This document shows, in pieces, positions 1-8,811 of a stretch of 29,139 nucleotides of DNA. The stretch covers positions 1 through 29,139 of the forward strand of contig JAUXIP010000001.1 of NCBI GenBank assembly GCA_030620935.1, given 5' to 3'. Source of the DNA: Deltaproteobacteria bacterium (GTDB lineage: Bacteria; Desulfobacterota_B; Binatia; UBA9968). The position numbers were made by a program, and so were the translations under genes. How positions within the stretch are numbered: the first letter of the stretch is position 1; the number at the start of each line of letters is the position of its first letter. Below the pieces are notes generated by a model. That model was given only the letters and a program-made list of their open reading frames with translations, was not told the origin of the DNA and made no database searches.

Positions 1-114
1 ATACTTACTATTGGGTAGAATTAAACGCATGGATAGAATCTCCTCTAAAACCGCGTAATATGCCACACTATTATGCGATTCGCAATAGTTAAACGAATTC
101 ACGTCAATGACAAT

Positions 115-143
115 TTGAAGCGAACTTCTTAGAAAGCCATAAT
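115..143 (+). promoter_or_regulatory. Candidate sigma70-type promoter upstream of tilS
   Basis: A TTGAAG box at 115-120 is followed after exactly 17 bases by CATAAT at 138-143, giving 4/6 and 5/6 matches to the -35 and -10 consensus. It lies about 85 bases before the tilS start. Nothing else coding is visible in 1-227. The match is by eye and such boxes arise by chance in AT-rich leaders. Confidence 0.4.
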
Positions 144-227
144 GAGGAGGTTGGGCTGCTAAAGAAAAAATGCCTTGAATTTGGTTTGAGAAAGTGGGCA
201 GAATTTTACGCAGTTGAGGGGTAGCTG

Positions 228-1637
228 GTGGATCTGACCGCAAAAGTAAGAAAGACCGCGCAAAAATACGCAATGCTCTCGCATGGCGATGCTGTTTTGG
301 TCGCGGTTTCGGGGGGGCCTGACTCTATGGCGCTGCTTCGTCTTTTGTGCCGGATTAAGGAGGAGATGGAATTGCGTCTCGAGGTAGCCCATCTGCAGCA
401 CGGTATTCGGGGCGAGGAAGCCTGTTCCGATGCCCTCTTTGTGAAAGCCGTGGCAGAGCAATTGGGATTGCCGTTTTATCTGAAGGAGATAAGCCTTTCC
501 AATATGAGGTCCAAAAGAAGAAAGGGTAATCTCGAAGCGATGGCCAGGGAAGAGAGATACCGGCATTTTGGCCGTGTTGCAGAGGAACGGGGTATCCAAA
601 AAATTGCTACGGGTCACACGCGGGATGACCAAGTCGAAACACTTCTCATGTGGCTTCTACGCGGCAGCGGGAGGGGAGGTTTGGGTGGCATGCCTCCGGT
701 TCGCCGACTGAATGCTGGCAGAAAGGCGGTTCCCTTGCTGATCCGTCCTTTGATCGAGACCTCACGGCGGGAGATCCTCGACTACCTAACTGCGATGGGT
801 CAAACATACCGAACGGATCGTTCCAATTTGTTTCCCGGTCTTTTGCGAAATTGGATCCGCCTCGACTTACTTCCTCAACTTAGAGAGAAAATCGATTCCC
901 GTTTGGACGAAAGATTGGCTCGCTTGACAGATCTTTTGCGAGAAGAAGAGATCCTCCTGGAGCGAATAGCTCAAGAACGTCTCCAGCCAATGATGGCAGG
1001 CAAGGAGCTCAAAGTTCAATCCTTTCTGCAGGGAGATCAGTCCATCCAGTTGAGAGTGATTCGTCAGTGGCTTAGGATGAACTTAGGAGACCTCCGGGGT
1101 ATCGGCTTTCGCCATGTTGAAGCGGCCCTGAGATTCATTGTTCAAGGCCCTCCGCAGGGTTATCTCTCTCTTCCCAAAAGGTGGGATCTGGTTAAGTCCT
1201 ATGAGACGGTCCGACTGAAAAAAAGGAAACAAAAAGCGGGGCTGATATCCTATAGCTATACCTTTCCGCTTGGGAATGAGTTGGAGATCCCTGAATCCGG
1301 GATGAAAATTCAAAGTTCGCGGGTGGTTCTCACTCCTGATTTGTTGCCTCATGACGACTCGGAGGCCTACTTCGATTTGGCTTTGCTCCCTGAGACTTTA
1401 ACGGTGCGCAATTTTCGGGCTGGAGACCGGTTTCAGCCTTTAGGAATGCAGGGGCATAAAAAGGTCAAAGATCTCTTTATCGAGAAAAAGGTTGCTTTAT
1501 CGGTGCGTTCCACCCTTCCGTTGGTTTTGGCACGGGATGAAATTCTCTGGATCCCAGGGTATGGTAGGAGCGAGGTCGCTAAGATCGGTCCCAAGACAGC
1601 AGAAGTCCTCAGAACGAGGCTGATCGTCTGTGCCTAA
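228..1637 (+). CDS. tilS: tRNA(Ile)-lysidine synthase TilS
   Basis: TilS attaches lysine to C34 of the CAU-anticodon tRNA-Ile using ATP, so that the tRNA reads AUA instead of AUG; it acts in the cytoplasm. The 469-residue product has the PP-loop ATPase signature SGGPDS at residues 28-33, followed by the N-terminal N-type ATP pyrophosphatase fold (TGHTRDDQVET, then a GSGRGGLGGM loop). A C-terminal substrate-binding domain is also present (VRNFRAGDRFQPLGMQGHKKVKDLF near residues 391-420). The length fits full-size TilS. The start is GTG at 228, preceded by a GAGG-type ribosome site at about 216-219. It is the first gene of the plus-strand run and ends 107 bases before ftsH, an adjacency common in many bacteria. 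Confidence 0.95.
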   Translation: MDLTAKVRKTAQKYAMLSHGDAVLVAVSGGPDSMALLRLLCRIKEEMELRLEVAHLQHGIRGEEACSDALFVKAVAEQLGLPFYLKEISLSNMRSKRRKGNLEAMAREERYRHFGRVAEERGIQKIATGHTRDDQVETLLMWLLRGSGRGGLGGMPPVRRLNAGRKAVPLLIRPLIETSRREILDYLTAMGQTYRTDRSNLFPGLLRNWIRLDLLPQLREKIDSRLDERLARLTDLLREEEILLERIAQERLQPMMAGKELKVQSFLQGDQSIQLRVIRQWLRMNLGDLRGIGFRHVEAALRFIVQGPPQGYLSLPKRWDLVKSYETVRLKKRKQKAGLISYSYTFPLGNELEIPESGMKIQSSRVVLTPDLLPHDDSEAYFDLALLPETLTVRNFRAGDRFQPLGMQGHKKVKDLFIEKKVALSVRSTLPLVLARDEILWIPGYGRSEVAKIGPKTAEVLRTRLIVCA

Positions 1638-1675
1638 AAGATGAGTTTAAGATACCTGTGCATTATAAGGATATA

Positions 1676-1704
1676 TTGAACTAACTCTTTCCCTATGTTA
1701 GACT
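1676..1704 (+). promoter_or_regulatory. Candidate promoter upstream of ftsH
   Basis: TTGAAC at 1676-1681 and TAGACT at 1699-1704 are separated by 17 bases, in the 107-base AT-rich gap between tilS and ftsH. Each box matches the consensus at about four of six positions. It would place an ftsH transcript start about 35 bases before the TTG start codon. This is a weak call made by eye. Confidence 0.3.
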
Positions 1705-1744
1705 TCTTCTACTTTTTAACCAACGAACTTTAAGGGGGATTTTC

Positions 1745-3581
1745 TTGGGTCAGGGATCTAAAAATTGGGCCCTGTGGGTGGTTTTGGGGGTTGTGTTCCT
1801 TCTCCTCATCAATCTTTTTAGCAAGCAGCAGGGTGGGGAGCCGGAGATCGTCTTCAGCGAATTTTTGGCGGCGGTCGAAAGGGGAGAGGTGCAGGAAGTT
1901 ACCATTCAGGGCCATAAGATCCAGGGAAAATATCAGGGGGGGGAGCAGTTTAGCACATTTACCCCTGATGATCCGGATCTGGTCAAGACCCTGAGAGAAA
2001 AGAAAATCAAGATCGCGGCGAAGCCGGAAAACGACTCTCCTTGGTACTACGTGCTCCTCATCAACTGGTTTCCCATGCTCCTCTTGATCGGCGTGTGGAT
2101 CTTTTTTATGCGTCAGATGCAAGTCGGCGGGGGCAAGGCGATGTCCTTCGGCAAGAGCCGGGCCAAGTTGCTGACCGAGAGTCAGCACCGCATAACTTTT
2201 AATGATGTGGCAGGCGTGGAGGAAGCCAAAGATGACCTTCAGGAGATCATCGCTTTTCTCAAGGACCCCAAGAAATTCACGAGACTAGGCGGCCGGATTC
2301 CCAAAGGATGTATTCTCATAGGGCCGCCGGGCACAGGCAAAACGCTTTTGGCTCGGGCCATTGCGGGGGAGGCAGGAGTCCCGTTTTTCAGCATTAGCGG
2401 CTCCGACTTTGTAGAAATGTTTGTCGGCGTAGGTGCTTCCAGAGTCCGAGACCTCTTCGTCCAAGGGAAGAAGAACGCGCCGTGCATCGTCTTTATCGAC
2501 GAGCTCGATGCCGTAGGCCGTCATCGCGGAGCCGGTCTCGGCGGCGGGCACGATGAGCGGGAACAGACACTGAATCAGCTTTTGGTCGAGATGGACGGAT
2601 TTGAATCGAATGAGGGGGTTATCCTCTTAGCTGCGACAAACCGGCCTGATGTCTTGGATCCGGCGCTGCTGCGGCCCGGACGGTTCGACCGCAGGGTGAT
2701 TGTCCCTCGGCCGGATATCAAGGGACGGGAAGGAATCTTGGGGGGTGCATGTTCGCAAGGTTCCTTTGGCCCCGGACGTTGATGTGAGCATTTTGGCTCG
2801 AGGAACGCCGGGCTTTGCCGGCGCTGATCTGGAAAATTTGGTCAATGAGGCTGCCCTCTTGGCGGCTCGTCATGATAAAGATAAGGTTGACATGCATGAC
2901 TTCGAGGTGGCCAAAGACAAAGTCATGATGGGCTCCGAACGAAAGAGCATGATCATCAGCGAAGGGGAAAAGCGCAACACGGCTTATCATGAGGCCGGCC
3001 ATGCCCTGGTGGCCACGCTTCTCCCAGGGACGGATCCCATCCATAAAGTTACGATTATCCCGCGGGGGATGGCGCTGGGGCTCACGCAGCAACTCCCTAT
3101 CGATGAGAAGCATACTTATCCCAAGGACTATCTGCTCAATAATCTCACGATTTTGTTCGGCGGGCGCGTAGCGGAAGAGTTGGTTCTAAAACAAATGACG
3201 ACCGGCGCCGGCAATGATATCGAGAAGGCGAGCGAGCTTGCCCGTCGAATGGTTTGCGAGTGGGGCATGAGCGAAAAGCTGGGACCCATGACCTTTGGCG
3301 CGAAAGAGGAAGAAATTTTTCTTGGAAGGGATTTTACCAAGCAGCAAGATTACTCTGAGAACACGGCCCGAGAGATCGATAACGAGGTCAGACGCATTAT
3401 TTTGGAGTGTTATCAGCGGGCTAAGGAGGTCTTGAAGAACAATCTCCCTCTTCTTCACAAAGTGGCGGAGGCGCTATTGGAGAAAGAGGTCCTGGACGGT
3501 ACGGAGATTGATGCCTTGGTGCAGCAGTTCGGTGGGAATGGTGAGGCTGCCGCCTCACCCGTTGGTACGGCTCTTGCCTGA
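1745..3581 (+). CDS. ftsH: ATP-dependent zinc metalloprotease FtsH, interrupted by a +1 frameshift
   Basis: FtsH is a membrane-anchored AAA+ protease that degrades misassembled membrane proteins and short-lived regulators. The first frame (1745-2782) holds two membrane helices (about residues 8-25 and 101-122), Walker A GPPGTGKT at 193-200, Walker B IVFIDE at 248-253, and the second region of homology ending RPGRFDRRV. It then derails after GREGIL. The reading continues in another frame as [10 protein letters not shown], with the zinc motif HEAGH. Removing one G from the six-G run at 2740-2745 joins the two parts into a normal 611-residue FtsH with HEAGH at 415-419. The start is TTG at 1745 after an AAGGGGGA ribosome site. 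A sequencing or assembly error is the simplest reading; a real mutation or recoding is possible but would be odd for such a gene. Confidence 0.93.
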
Positions 3582-3990
3582 ATTCACCCTCCAAGGGATT
3601 TGCCAGCGCTTCGAAATTTTATCCTTCAATTCAAGAGTCAGTCGTAAGACCATAATCCGTGCGTAACCTTGCACACCGTAAAAGCCCTGGCCGTCGAGAA
3701 GGCGGCGGGAGCAAGACGGAGCAAGCGCCCCTTCGGCTGCCTTCGTCCCGAGCTCAGGCCGAGGGGAGCTCAGGTCGATGCCTTATTGACGGATCATGGG
3801 TAGGAGAGGTGAGGGCCGAGTCCTCTCACAGTGAGGGAATTGGTTCTACGCCGATGTAATGGCATCGGGGAGCTTTTTCTCTCGCTTTTGTGAAGAGTCC
3901 TTCACGACATGGGACCGGTTTGATTCTATGCATGGTGGGTCGGAAGAGCTACGAAATGGTTTTAAGGCTTTCGTCTCTCGCAGGGGATGG
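3582..3990 (+). other. 409-base non-coding gap with several hairpins (ftsH-folP)
   Basis: No convincing gene lies here. Three foldable segments can be seen. The first pairs CCCCTTCGGC at 3728-3737 with GCCGAGGGG at 3758-3766, with one bulge. The second pairs GAGAGG at 3804-3809 with CCTCTC at 3822-3827. The third pairs CCGATG at 3851-3856 with CATCGG at 3863-3868 and is followed five bases later by a T5 run, so it looks like a weak terminator. The phrase GAGCTCAGG occurs twice (3749-3757 and 3766-3774). The first hairpin resembles the palindromic intergenic repeats common in uncultured bacteria. No known RNA family was recognised. Confidence 0.45.
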
Positions 3991-4851
3991 ATGCTCCCGA
4001 CCCGTAGCGGCACGATCGACATGGATCGGCGAACCGCTCTCATGGGAGTTCTCAATGTCACGCCGGATTCCTTCGCCGACGGAGGAAGGTACCTGGATAC
4101 CGACAAGGCCATTGCCCACGGTCTTGAGTTGGTCGCCGACGGCGCAGATATCATCGATGTCGGGGGAGAGTCCAGTCGTCCCGGGGCGGCTCCAGTCTCT
4201 GCTCAAGAGGAAATGGACCGCGTTCTTCCGGTGATTCAAGCTCTCCGTCGAGCCGTATCCATTCCCATCTCCATCGACACTTATAAGGCTCAGGTAGCGC
4301 GAGCCGCTCTGGATGAAGGGGCGGATGTGATCAATGACATCAGCGCGTTGAGATTCGACCCTGAGATGGTCTCGCTGGTCGTGGCCGAAAAGGTGCCGGT
4401 GGTGTTCATGCACATGCAGGGCAGCCCGCGGACCATGCAGGTGAGTCCACATTATGAGAATGTTGTGGGGGCGGTGAAGACATTTTTGCTCGACCGAGTG
4501 CGTTATGCCGTAGAGGCGGGTGCGGAGCCCGCACGGATCCTTGTCGACCCGGGGATCGGTTTCGGCAAAAGCTTGGAACACAATCTGGCGCTGCTGCGTG
4601 ATCTACCGGCTCTCGCCTCATTGGGACATCCGCTCTTAGTAGGTCCATCACGAAAGACTTTTATCGGCAAGGTCCTCGGTGTGGGCCCCGAAGATCGATT
4701 GGAAGGGACCCTGGCTGCGGTGGCAGCGGCCGTATTGGGGGGAGCGAACATGATTCGGGTTCATGATGTGAAAGAAGCCCGACGAGCCGTTCAAATTGGC
4801 GACGCGCTTCGTTTTGGGGCGGAGGAAGCCGAAGGGACAGAGAGTGGCTGA
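3991..4851 (+). CDS. folP: Dihydropteroate synthase FolP
   Basis: FolP condenses p-aminobenzoate with the pterin pyrophosphate to make dihydropteroate in folate synthesis, and is the target of sulfonamides. The TIM-barrel signatures are clear: MGVLNVTPDSFADGG, DIIDVGGESSRPGA, the later DEGADVINDISALRFD, the ILVDPGIGFGKSLEHNL motif and LLVGPSRKTFIG. The open frame extends up to ATG 3859 (330 residues), but no ribosome site precedes that codon. ATG 3991 gives 286 residues, the usual family size, places the conserved MGVLNVT 18 residues in, and follows AGGGG at 3982-3986, so I prefer it. The 3' end overlaps cdaA by 8 bases, implying coupled translation. Confidence 0.95.
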   Translation: MLPTRSGTIDMDRRTALMGVLNVTPDSFADGGRYLDTDKAIAHGLELVADGADIIDVGGESSRPGAAPVSAQEEMDRVLPVIQALRRAVSIPISIDTYKAQVARAALDEGADVINDISALRFDPEMVSLVVAEKVPVVFMHMQGSPRTMQVSPHYENVVGAVKTFLLDRVRYAVEAGAEPARILVDPGIGFGKSLEHNLALLRDLPALASLGHPLLVGPSRKTFIGKVLGVGPEDRLEGTLAAVAAAVLGGANMIRVHDVKEARRAVQIGDALRFGAEEAEGTESG

Positions 4852-5596
4852 AGTCTTCACACAGCTTCGGTGGCAGGATGCTCTGGATATCGGAGTCATC
4901 GCCTTCGTGATCTACCGGTTGATCGATATGATCAAAGGGACTCGGGCCGTGCAGATCATCATCGGCCTGCTGATGGTTCTCCTGGCCTACGTGTCGTCCA
5001 AGGCGCTGGGTCTTTTCACCCTCAACTGGATTCTGGATAATTTTTTGGGCTCCCTCATACTAGTGATCGTTATCATCTTTCAAAGCGATATCCGGAGGGC
5101 CTTGGCCCAAGTCGGAACGGGTCAGCTTTTCGGTGGGGCGGATCATGTCGAGGAGGGGCAGGTCTTAGAAGAAGTCACGAAGGCCGTGGTGGCGCTGGCC
5201 CGTAGGAAAATCGGAGCCTTGGTCGTCATAGAAAGGGAAGTCGGGTTGAACGAGTACATAGAGGTTGGGACCCGCCTGGACGCGCAGGTGAGCCAGGAGC
5301 TGGTGGAGAGTGTCTTTGTTCCGCACTCCCCGATTCATGACGGTGCATTGATTATTCAAAGAGGAAGAGTAACGGCGGTGAGGTGTTTTTTGCCGCTCAG
5401 TGATAATCCGGATTTGGACAAGGCGTGGGGAACCCGGCATCGGGCGGCGATCGGCGTCACCGAGGAAACAGACGCCGTAGCCATTGTCTTGTCGGAGGAG
5501 AATGGAAAGATTTCGTTGGTCGTGGGCGGCGAGGTCACGGCGGATCTTGACGGCTCTAGGCTTCGTGATCTACTTCGAAAGCTTTTTGGATCATGA
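4844..5596 (+). CDS. cdaA: Diadenylate cyclase CdaA (c-di-AMP synthase)
   Basis: CdaA makes the second messenger cyclic di-AMP from two ATP at the membrane. The N-terminus has the typical LRWQDALDI start followed by about three membrane helices (residues about 12-90 from the GTG start). The DAC domain shows HDGALII with DGA at 166-168 and the RHRAA motif at 198-202, the two hallmark catalytic motifs. An upstream in-frame ATG at 4796 exists, but GTG 4844 is preferred because GAAGGGA sits 7 bases before it and the family starts near this point; the product is then 250 residues. The ATGA overlap with the next gene and the cdaA-cdaR-glmM order match the conserved c-di-AMP/cell-wall operon. Confidence 0.93.
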   Translation: MAEVFTQLRWQDALDIGVIAFVIYRLIDMIKGTRAVQIIIGLLMVLLAYVSSKALGLFTLNWILDNFLGSLILVIVIIFQSDIRRALAQVGTGQLFGGADHVEEGQVLEEVTKAVVALARRKIGALVVIEREVGLNEYIEVGTRLDAQVSQELVESVFVPHSPIHDGALIIQRGRVTAVRCFLPLSDNPDLDKAWGTRHRAAIGVTEETDAVAIVLSEENGKISLVVGGEVTADLDGSRLRDLLRKLFGS

Positions 5597-6531
5597 AGGA
5601 CGCTTGGGAAAAATGGTTGTCCCTGGTCAGCGGCCGCCTGTGTCTTAAGATGTTTTCTTTGGCCGTTGCCGTCGGGTTGTGGTTCTTTGTCAATGTCGGG
5701 CAGAAACCAGCGGAGCGGCCGTTCAAGGTGCCGTTGGAATTGCGCAATATCCCGTCGGATGTGATGGTGGACAATCCCGGTTTGAGTGAGATCGAAGTCA
5801 GAGTCATGGGCCCCCCGGCTCTTCTCTCCACTATAGATTCCGATGATCTCAAAGTGGTGTTGGATCTCGACGCAGCGCGGCCTGGGACCTCGACATTTCG
5901 TTTGGGCGCGGATTCGTTCGATCCCCCGCGGGGGGTCAGGGTAACTCGGATCAGCCCTTCAATTATTCATCTGAAGGTAGAGCCGGTTGCTATTCGGATG
6001 CTTCCTGTCTCGGTTCGTTATGAGGGCAAGATCCCGTTTGGCTATAAGCTTGGTCCCGTAAGCGCTGATCCAGAGAGGGTCAGGGTTCGGGGACCGGCGC
6101 GCTTGGTGAACGGCATGACGTCCGTAGACACCGTGCCGATCGAGCTGAGAAACGTTTCGGAAATAGTAACACGGGAGGTTCGTCTAGCCACGGCGGGAAG
6201 ATCGCTTCAGTTTTCCCCCGATCGGGTCCTCGTGTCCGTGCGGTTGGAAGAGGAACAGATGACCCGGGAGTTTAGCCGTATTAAAGTCAAAGCGAAGGAT
6301 TTCGGCCGCAAATACGTTGTCAGTCCACGTCGGGTCACGCTCCGGTTGTCGGGTCCCAAGCGAATCCTCGATGACTTGCAGGTCGGGCCCGATGAAGTCT
6401 ATCTTGATCTCCAGGGTTTGGGGCCTGGCGACCACACAGTAGCCTTGAGTTTTGGACTTCCCCCGGAGGTCCAGGTAGTCAGGCAGAGGCCCGAGCGTTT
6501 TAAGGTCAAGATTAGTGACGCGGCAAAATAA
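5593..6531 (+). CDS. cdaR: YbbR-domain protein, CdaA regulator CdaR
   Basis: The 312-residue protein has one N-terminal membrane helix (about residues 15-35, [18 protein letters not shown]) followed by repeated beta-rich YbbR domains outside the membrane. Recurrent phrases such as [21 protein letters not shown] and [15 protein letters not shown] mark the tandem units. In Firmicutes, CdaR binds CdaA and modulates c-di-AMP synthesis; the same role here is inferred from the operon. The start ATG overlaps the cdaA stop as ATGA. The gene ends 17 bases before glmM. Confidence 0.88.
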   Translation: MKDAWEKWLSLVSGRLCLKMFSLAVAVGLWFFVNVGQKPAERPFKVPLELRNIPSDVMVDNPGLSEIEVRVMGPPALLSTIDSDDLKVVLDLDAARPGTSTFRLGADSFDPPRGVRVTRISPSIIHLKVEPVAIRMLPVSVRYEGKIPFGYKLGPVSADPERVRVRGPARLVNGMTSVDTVPIELRNVSEIVTREVRLATAGRSLQFSPDRVLVSVRLEEEQMTREFSRIKVKAKDFGRKYVVSPRRVTLRLSGPKRILDDLQVGPDEVYLDLQGLGPGDHTVALSFGLPPEVQVVRQRPERFKVKISDAAK

Positions 6532-6548
6532 TTGTAGGAGAGGGGTTT

Positions 6549-7997
6549 ATGCCACCAGCGAAGAAGAATCATAAGCGACATCTTTTTGGAACCGACGGGG
6601 TTCGAGGTATGGCCAATGTCGAGCCGATGACTTCCGAGATGGCGCTCAAATTGGGTCGCGCCATCTCCTATGTCCTTCATCATCCCTTGGAGCGCCCCAA
6701 TAACCAATCGGGAGCGAGACAAAACAGTTCTCCTTCTTCGAAGCTGCGCCAGGCTGGCGCGAAGCATCGCTACAAAGTTCTCATCGGCAAGGACACGCGC
6801 CTTTCAGGCTATATGCTCGAGACCGCTCTGGCCTCCGGCATCTGCTCGATGGGAGCGGATGTTCTTCTGGTAGGTCCCTTGCCGACCCCGGGCGTGGCTT
6901 TTTTGACTCGGAGCATGAGGGCGGATGCCGGTGTCGTGATTTCCGCCTCGCACAATCCCTACCAGGACAACGGGATAAAATTTTTCTCGTTTGAAGGATT
7001 CAAGCTTCCCGACGAATTAGAAGCGCGGATGGAGGAGATGATTCTGAAAGGCGAGACCAATCTACACCGGCCCACGGCATCGGAGATCGGCAAGGCGTTT
7101 CGCATCTCCGATGCCGTGGGCAGATATATCGTGTTTCTTAAAAACACCTTTCCCCGTCAGCTGACGCTGGAAGGATTGAAGATCGTGGTGGACTGCGGCC
7201 ACGGCGCCGCCTACCGAGTAGCCCCTGAGGTCCTGACGGAGTTGGGGGCGGAGATCATTTCGATCGGGGTCCATCCGGACGGCGAAAACATCAATCAGGA
7301 TTGCGGCTCGCTGCATCCGGAAACGGCGGGAAAGGCCGTGTTGGAACATCATGCCGATCTCGCCATAACTCTCGATGGAGACGGAGATCGGGCGATATTT
7401 ATAGACGAACAAGGGGAAGTCCTGGATGGAGATCACATCCTTGCTATTTGCGCCCGGGACATGCAGGAGAAGGGACTGCTCAGCGGTTCCACGGTCGTTG
7501 CCACCGTGATGAGCAACTTAGGACTAGAGCTGACGCTGCAAGAGGCGGGGATTAAATTGGCGCGTACCGCGGTTGGAGACCGCTATGTCGTCGAGGAGAT
7601 GCTGCGACGAGGTTACAACCTGGGTGGGGAACAGTCGGGTCACATTATTTTTCTGGATCATAATACGACCGGTGACGGTTGCATTACGGGCTTACAACTC
7701 CTGGCGATCATGGTGGAAAAAGGGCAACGGCTCAGCGAGTTGAAGAAGGTGATGGCCCGGCTGCCTCAGATTCTATTGAATGTGCAGGTGAAGGAGAAAA
7801 AGGAATTTTCGCGGTTGCCCCGGGTGCGCGATAAGATTACGGCCGTTGAGAAGGAACTAGGCGAGCGCGGAAGAATCTTGGTCCGTTACTCCGGAACCGA
7901 GCTACTGGCGCGAGTCATGCTGGAAGGCGAAGATGAAAAAAAGATCTCGCAGATGGCCCACGAGATAGCCGAAGAGATCCGGTCTCATCTGGGGTGA
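6549..7997 (+). CDS. glmM: Phosphoglucosamine mutase GlmM, with an internal insertion
   Basis: GlmM interconverts glucosamine-6-phosphate and glucosamine-1-phosphate on the way to UDP-GlcNAc, the cell-wall precursor. Visible motifs are [10 protein letters not shown], the phosphoserine loop [16 protein letters not shown] (active Ser at residue 134), the metal loop DGDGDRA, the sugar loop GEQSGHI and the phosphate-binding VRYSGTE near the end. The ribosome site GGAGAGG lies just before ATG 6549. The protein is 482 residues, about 30 longer than usual. The excess lies at residues about 45-73, between the first helix and [13 protein letters not shown], is rich in Ser, Gln and Asn, and is encoded by DNA with a perfect short palindrome. 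Upstream cdaA-cdaR suggests joint regulation. Confidence 0.95.
   Translation: MPPAKKNHKRHLFGTDGVRGMANVEPMTSEMALKLGRAISYVLHHPLERPNNQSGARQNSSPSSKLRQAGAKHRYKVLIGKDTRLSGYMLETALASGICSMGADVLLVGPLPTPGVAFLTRSMRADAGVVISASHNPYQDNGIKFFSFEGFKLPDELEARMEEMILKGETNLHRPTASEIGKAFRISDAVGRYIVFLKNTFPRQLTLEGLKIVVDCGHGAAYRVAPEVLTELGAEIISIGVHPDGENINQDCGSLHPETAGKAVLEHHADLAITLDGDGDRAIFIDEQGEVLDGDHILAICARDMQEKGLLSGSTVVATVMSNLGLELTLQEAGIKLARTAVGDRYVVEEMLRRGYNLGGEQSGHIIFLDHNTTGDGCITGLQLLAIMVEKGQRLSELKKVMARLPQILLNVQVKEKKEFSRLPRVRDKITAVEKELGERGRILVRYSGTELLARVMLEGEDEKKISQMAHEIAEEIRSHLG
6681..6767 (+). repeat. Palindrome-bearing insertion within glmM
   Basis: These bases encode the roughly 29 extra residues of GlmM. They contain GCGCCAG at 6746-6752 and CTGGCGC at 6754-6760, a perfect 7-bp inverted repeat with a one-base centre, flanked by TTC and GAA. 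The segment keeps the frame and carries no stop. It looks like a palindromic element that landed inside the gene, comparable in kind to in-frame palindromic elements known from Rickettsia. The edges are estimated from the protein family, not from a target duplication. Confidence 0.4.
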
Positions 7998-8003
7998 GAG
8001 GCT

Positions 8004-8729
8004 GTGCTTCGATTAGGCGTCAATATCGACCATGTCGCCGCGGTTCGCCAGGCGAGAGGGATCGACATCCCTGATCCGGTGGAAGCAGCGTTGCTCGCGG
8101 AGAAAGGAGGGGCAGACGGGATCACCGTCCATCTGCGCGAAGATCGCCGCCATATCCAGGAGCGGGACCTTCAACTGCTGCGCGAGCATGTGCGGACAAA
8201 GCTCAACTTGGAGATGGCAGTGACGGCGGAGATGGTGCGATTGGCCGTGCAGCTTCGCCCCGATGACGCCTGTTTCGTTCCTGAACGCCGTGAAGAGCTA
8301 ACGACCGAGGGTGGTCTCGACGTGCTCGGTCAAAAGGCTAAGATCGAGGAAGCGGTCAAACTGCTCCAAGGCGAGGGAATTCAGGTCAGCCTCTTTGTCG
8401 ATCCGCACAAAGAACAAATCGAGGCGAGCCGAGACGTGAAGGCTCTGGCTGTAGAGATTCATACGGGCCGCTATTGCAACACCGTTGGAGATCGGGCACG
8501 GGAGATCGAGGAAGTCAGGGCGGCGGCTTCCCTGGCTCATCGCTTGGGGTTGGAAGTCCATGGTGGCCACGGCTTGAATTGCGAGAACGTGCTCCCCATC
8601 GCGTGTATTCCTGAGATCGTCGAACTCAACATTGGGCACAGCATCGTTGCTCGGTCCATCATGGTGGGTATGGAACAGGCGGTTCGAGAAATGAAGGAGA
8701 TGCTTATCAAATCTAGGGAGCAAAAATAG
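8004..8729 (+). CDS. pdxJ: Pyridoxine 5'-phosphate synthase PdxJ
   Basis: PdxJ closes the ring of vitamin B6 by condensing 1-deoxyxylulose-5-phosphate with 3-amino-2-oxopropyl phosphate. The 241-residue TIM-barrel protein matches the family from its first residues ([18 protein letters not shown]), with [49 protein letters not shown] and VHGGHGLN in order. The start is GTG at 8004, 6 bases after the glmM stop, so the two are probably co-translated. Immediately downstream is a 9-base tandem array instead of the acpS gene that often follows pdxJ. Confidence 0.95.
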   Translation: MLRLGVNIDHVAAVRQARGIDIPDPVEAALLAEKGGADGITVHLREDRRHIQERDLQLLREHVRTKLNLEMAVTAEMVRLAVQLRPDDACFVPERREELTTEGGLDVLGQKAKIEEAVKLLQGEGIQVSLFVDPHKEQIEASRDVKALAVEIHTGRYCNTVGDRAREIEEVRAAASLAHRLGLEVHGGHGLNCENVLPIACIPEIVELNIGHSIVARSIMVGMEQAVREMKEMLIKSREQK

Positions 8730-8730
8730 C

Positions 8731-8809
8731 GTTTAAGTCGTTAAAGCTGTTTAAGCCGTTAAAGCAGTTGGACGATTTGAACGGATTGAACGATTTAAGC
8801 GTTTTGAAC
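8731..8809 (+). repeat. Degenerate 9-base tandem array between pdxJ and nnr
   Basis: The gap reads as nine consecutive units: GTTTAAGTC, GTTAAAGCT, GTTTAAGCC, GTTAAAGCA, a 7-base GTTGGAC, GATTTGAAC, GGATTGAAC, GATTTAAGC and GTTTTGAAC. All fit a loose G-W-T-T-x-A-A-x-C pattern with a 9-base period. The array starts one base after the pdxJ stop codon and ends two bases before the nnr ATG, so it fills the gap and replaces any ribosome site. The nnr frame upstream meets a TAA inside it, so it is not coding for nnr. Confidence 0.8.
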
Positions 8810-8811
8810 TT

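Noticed and set aside
3659..3859. Plus-strand 66-residue frame in the ftsH-folP gap
   Set aside because: Arg/Gly/Ser-rich, no ribosome site, overlaps the hairpins and resembles translated repeat sequence.
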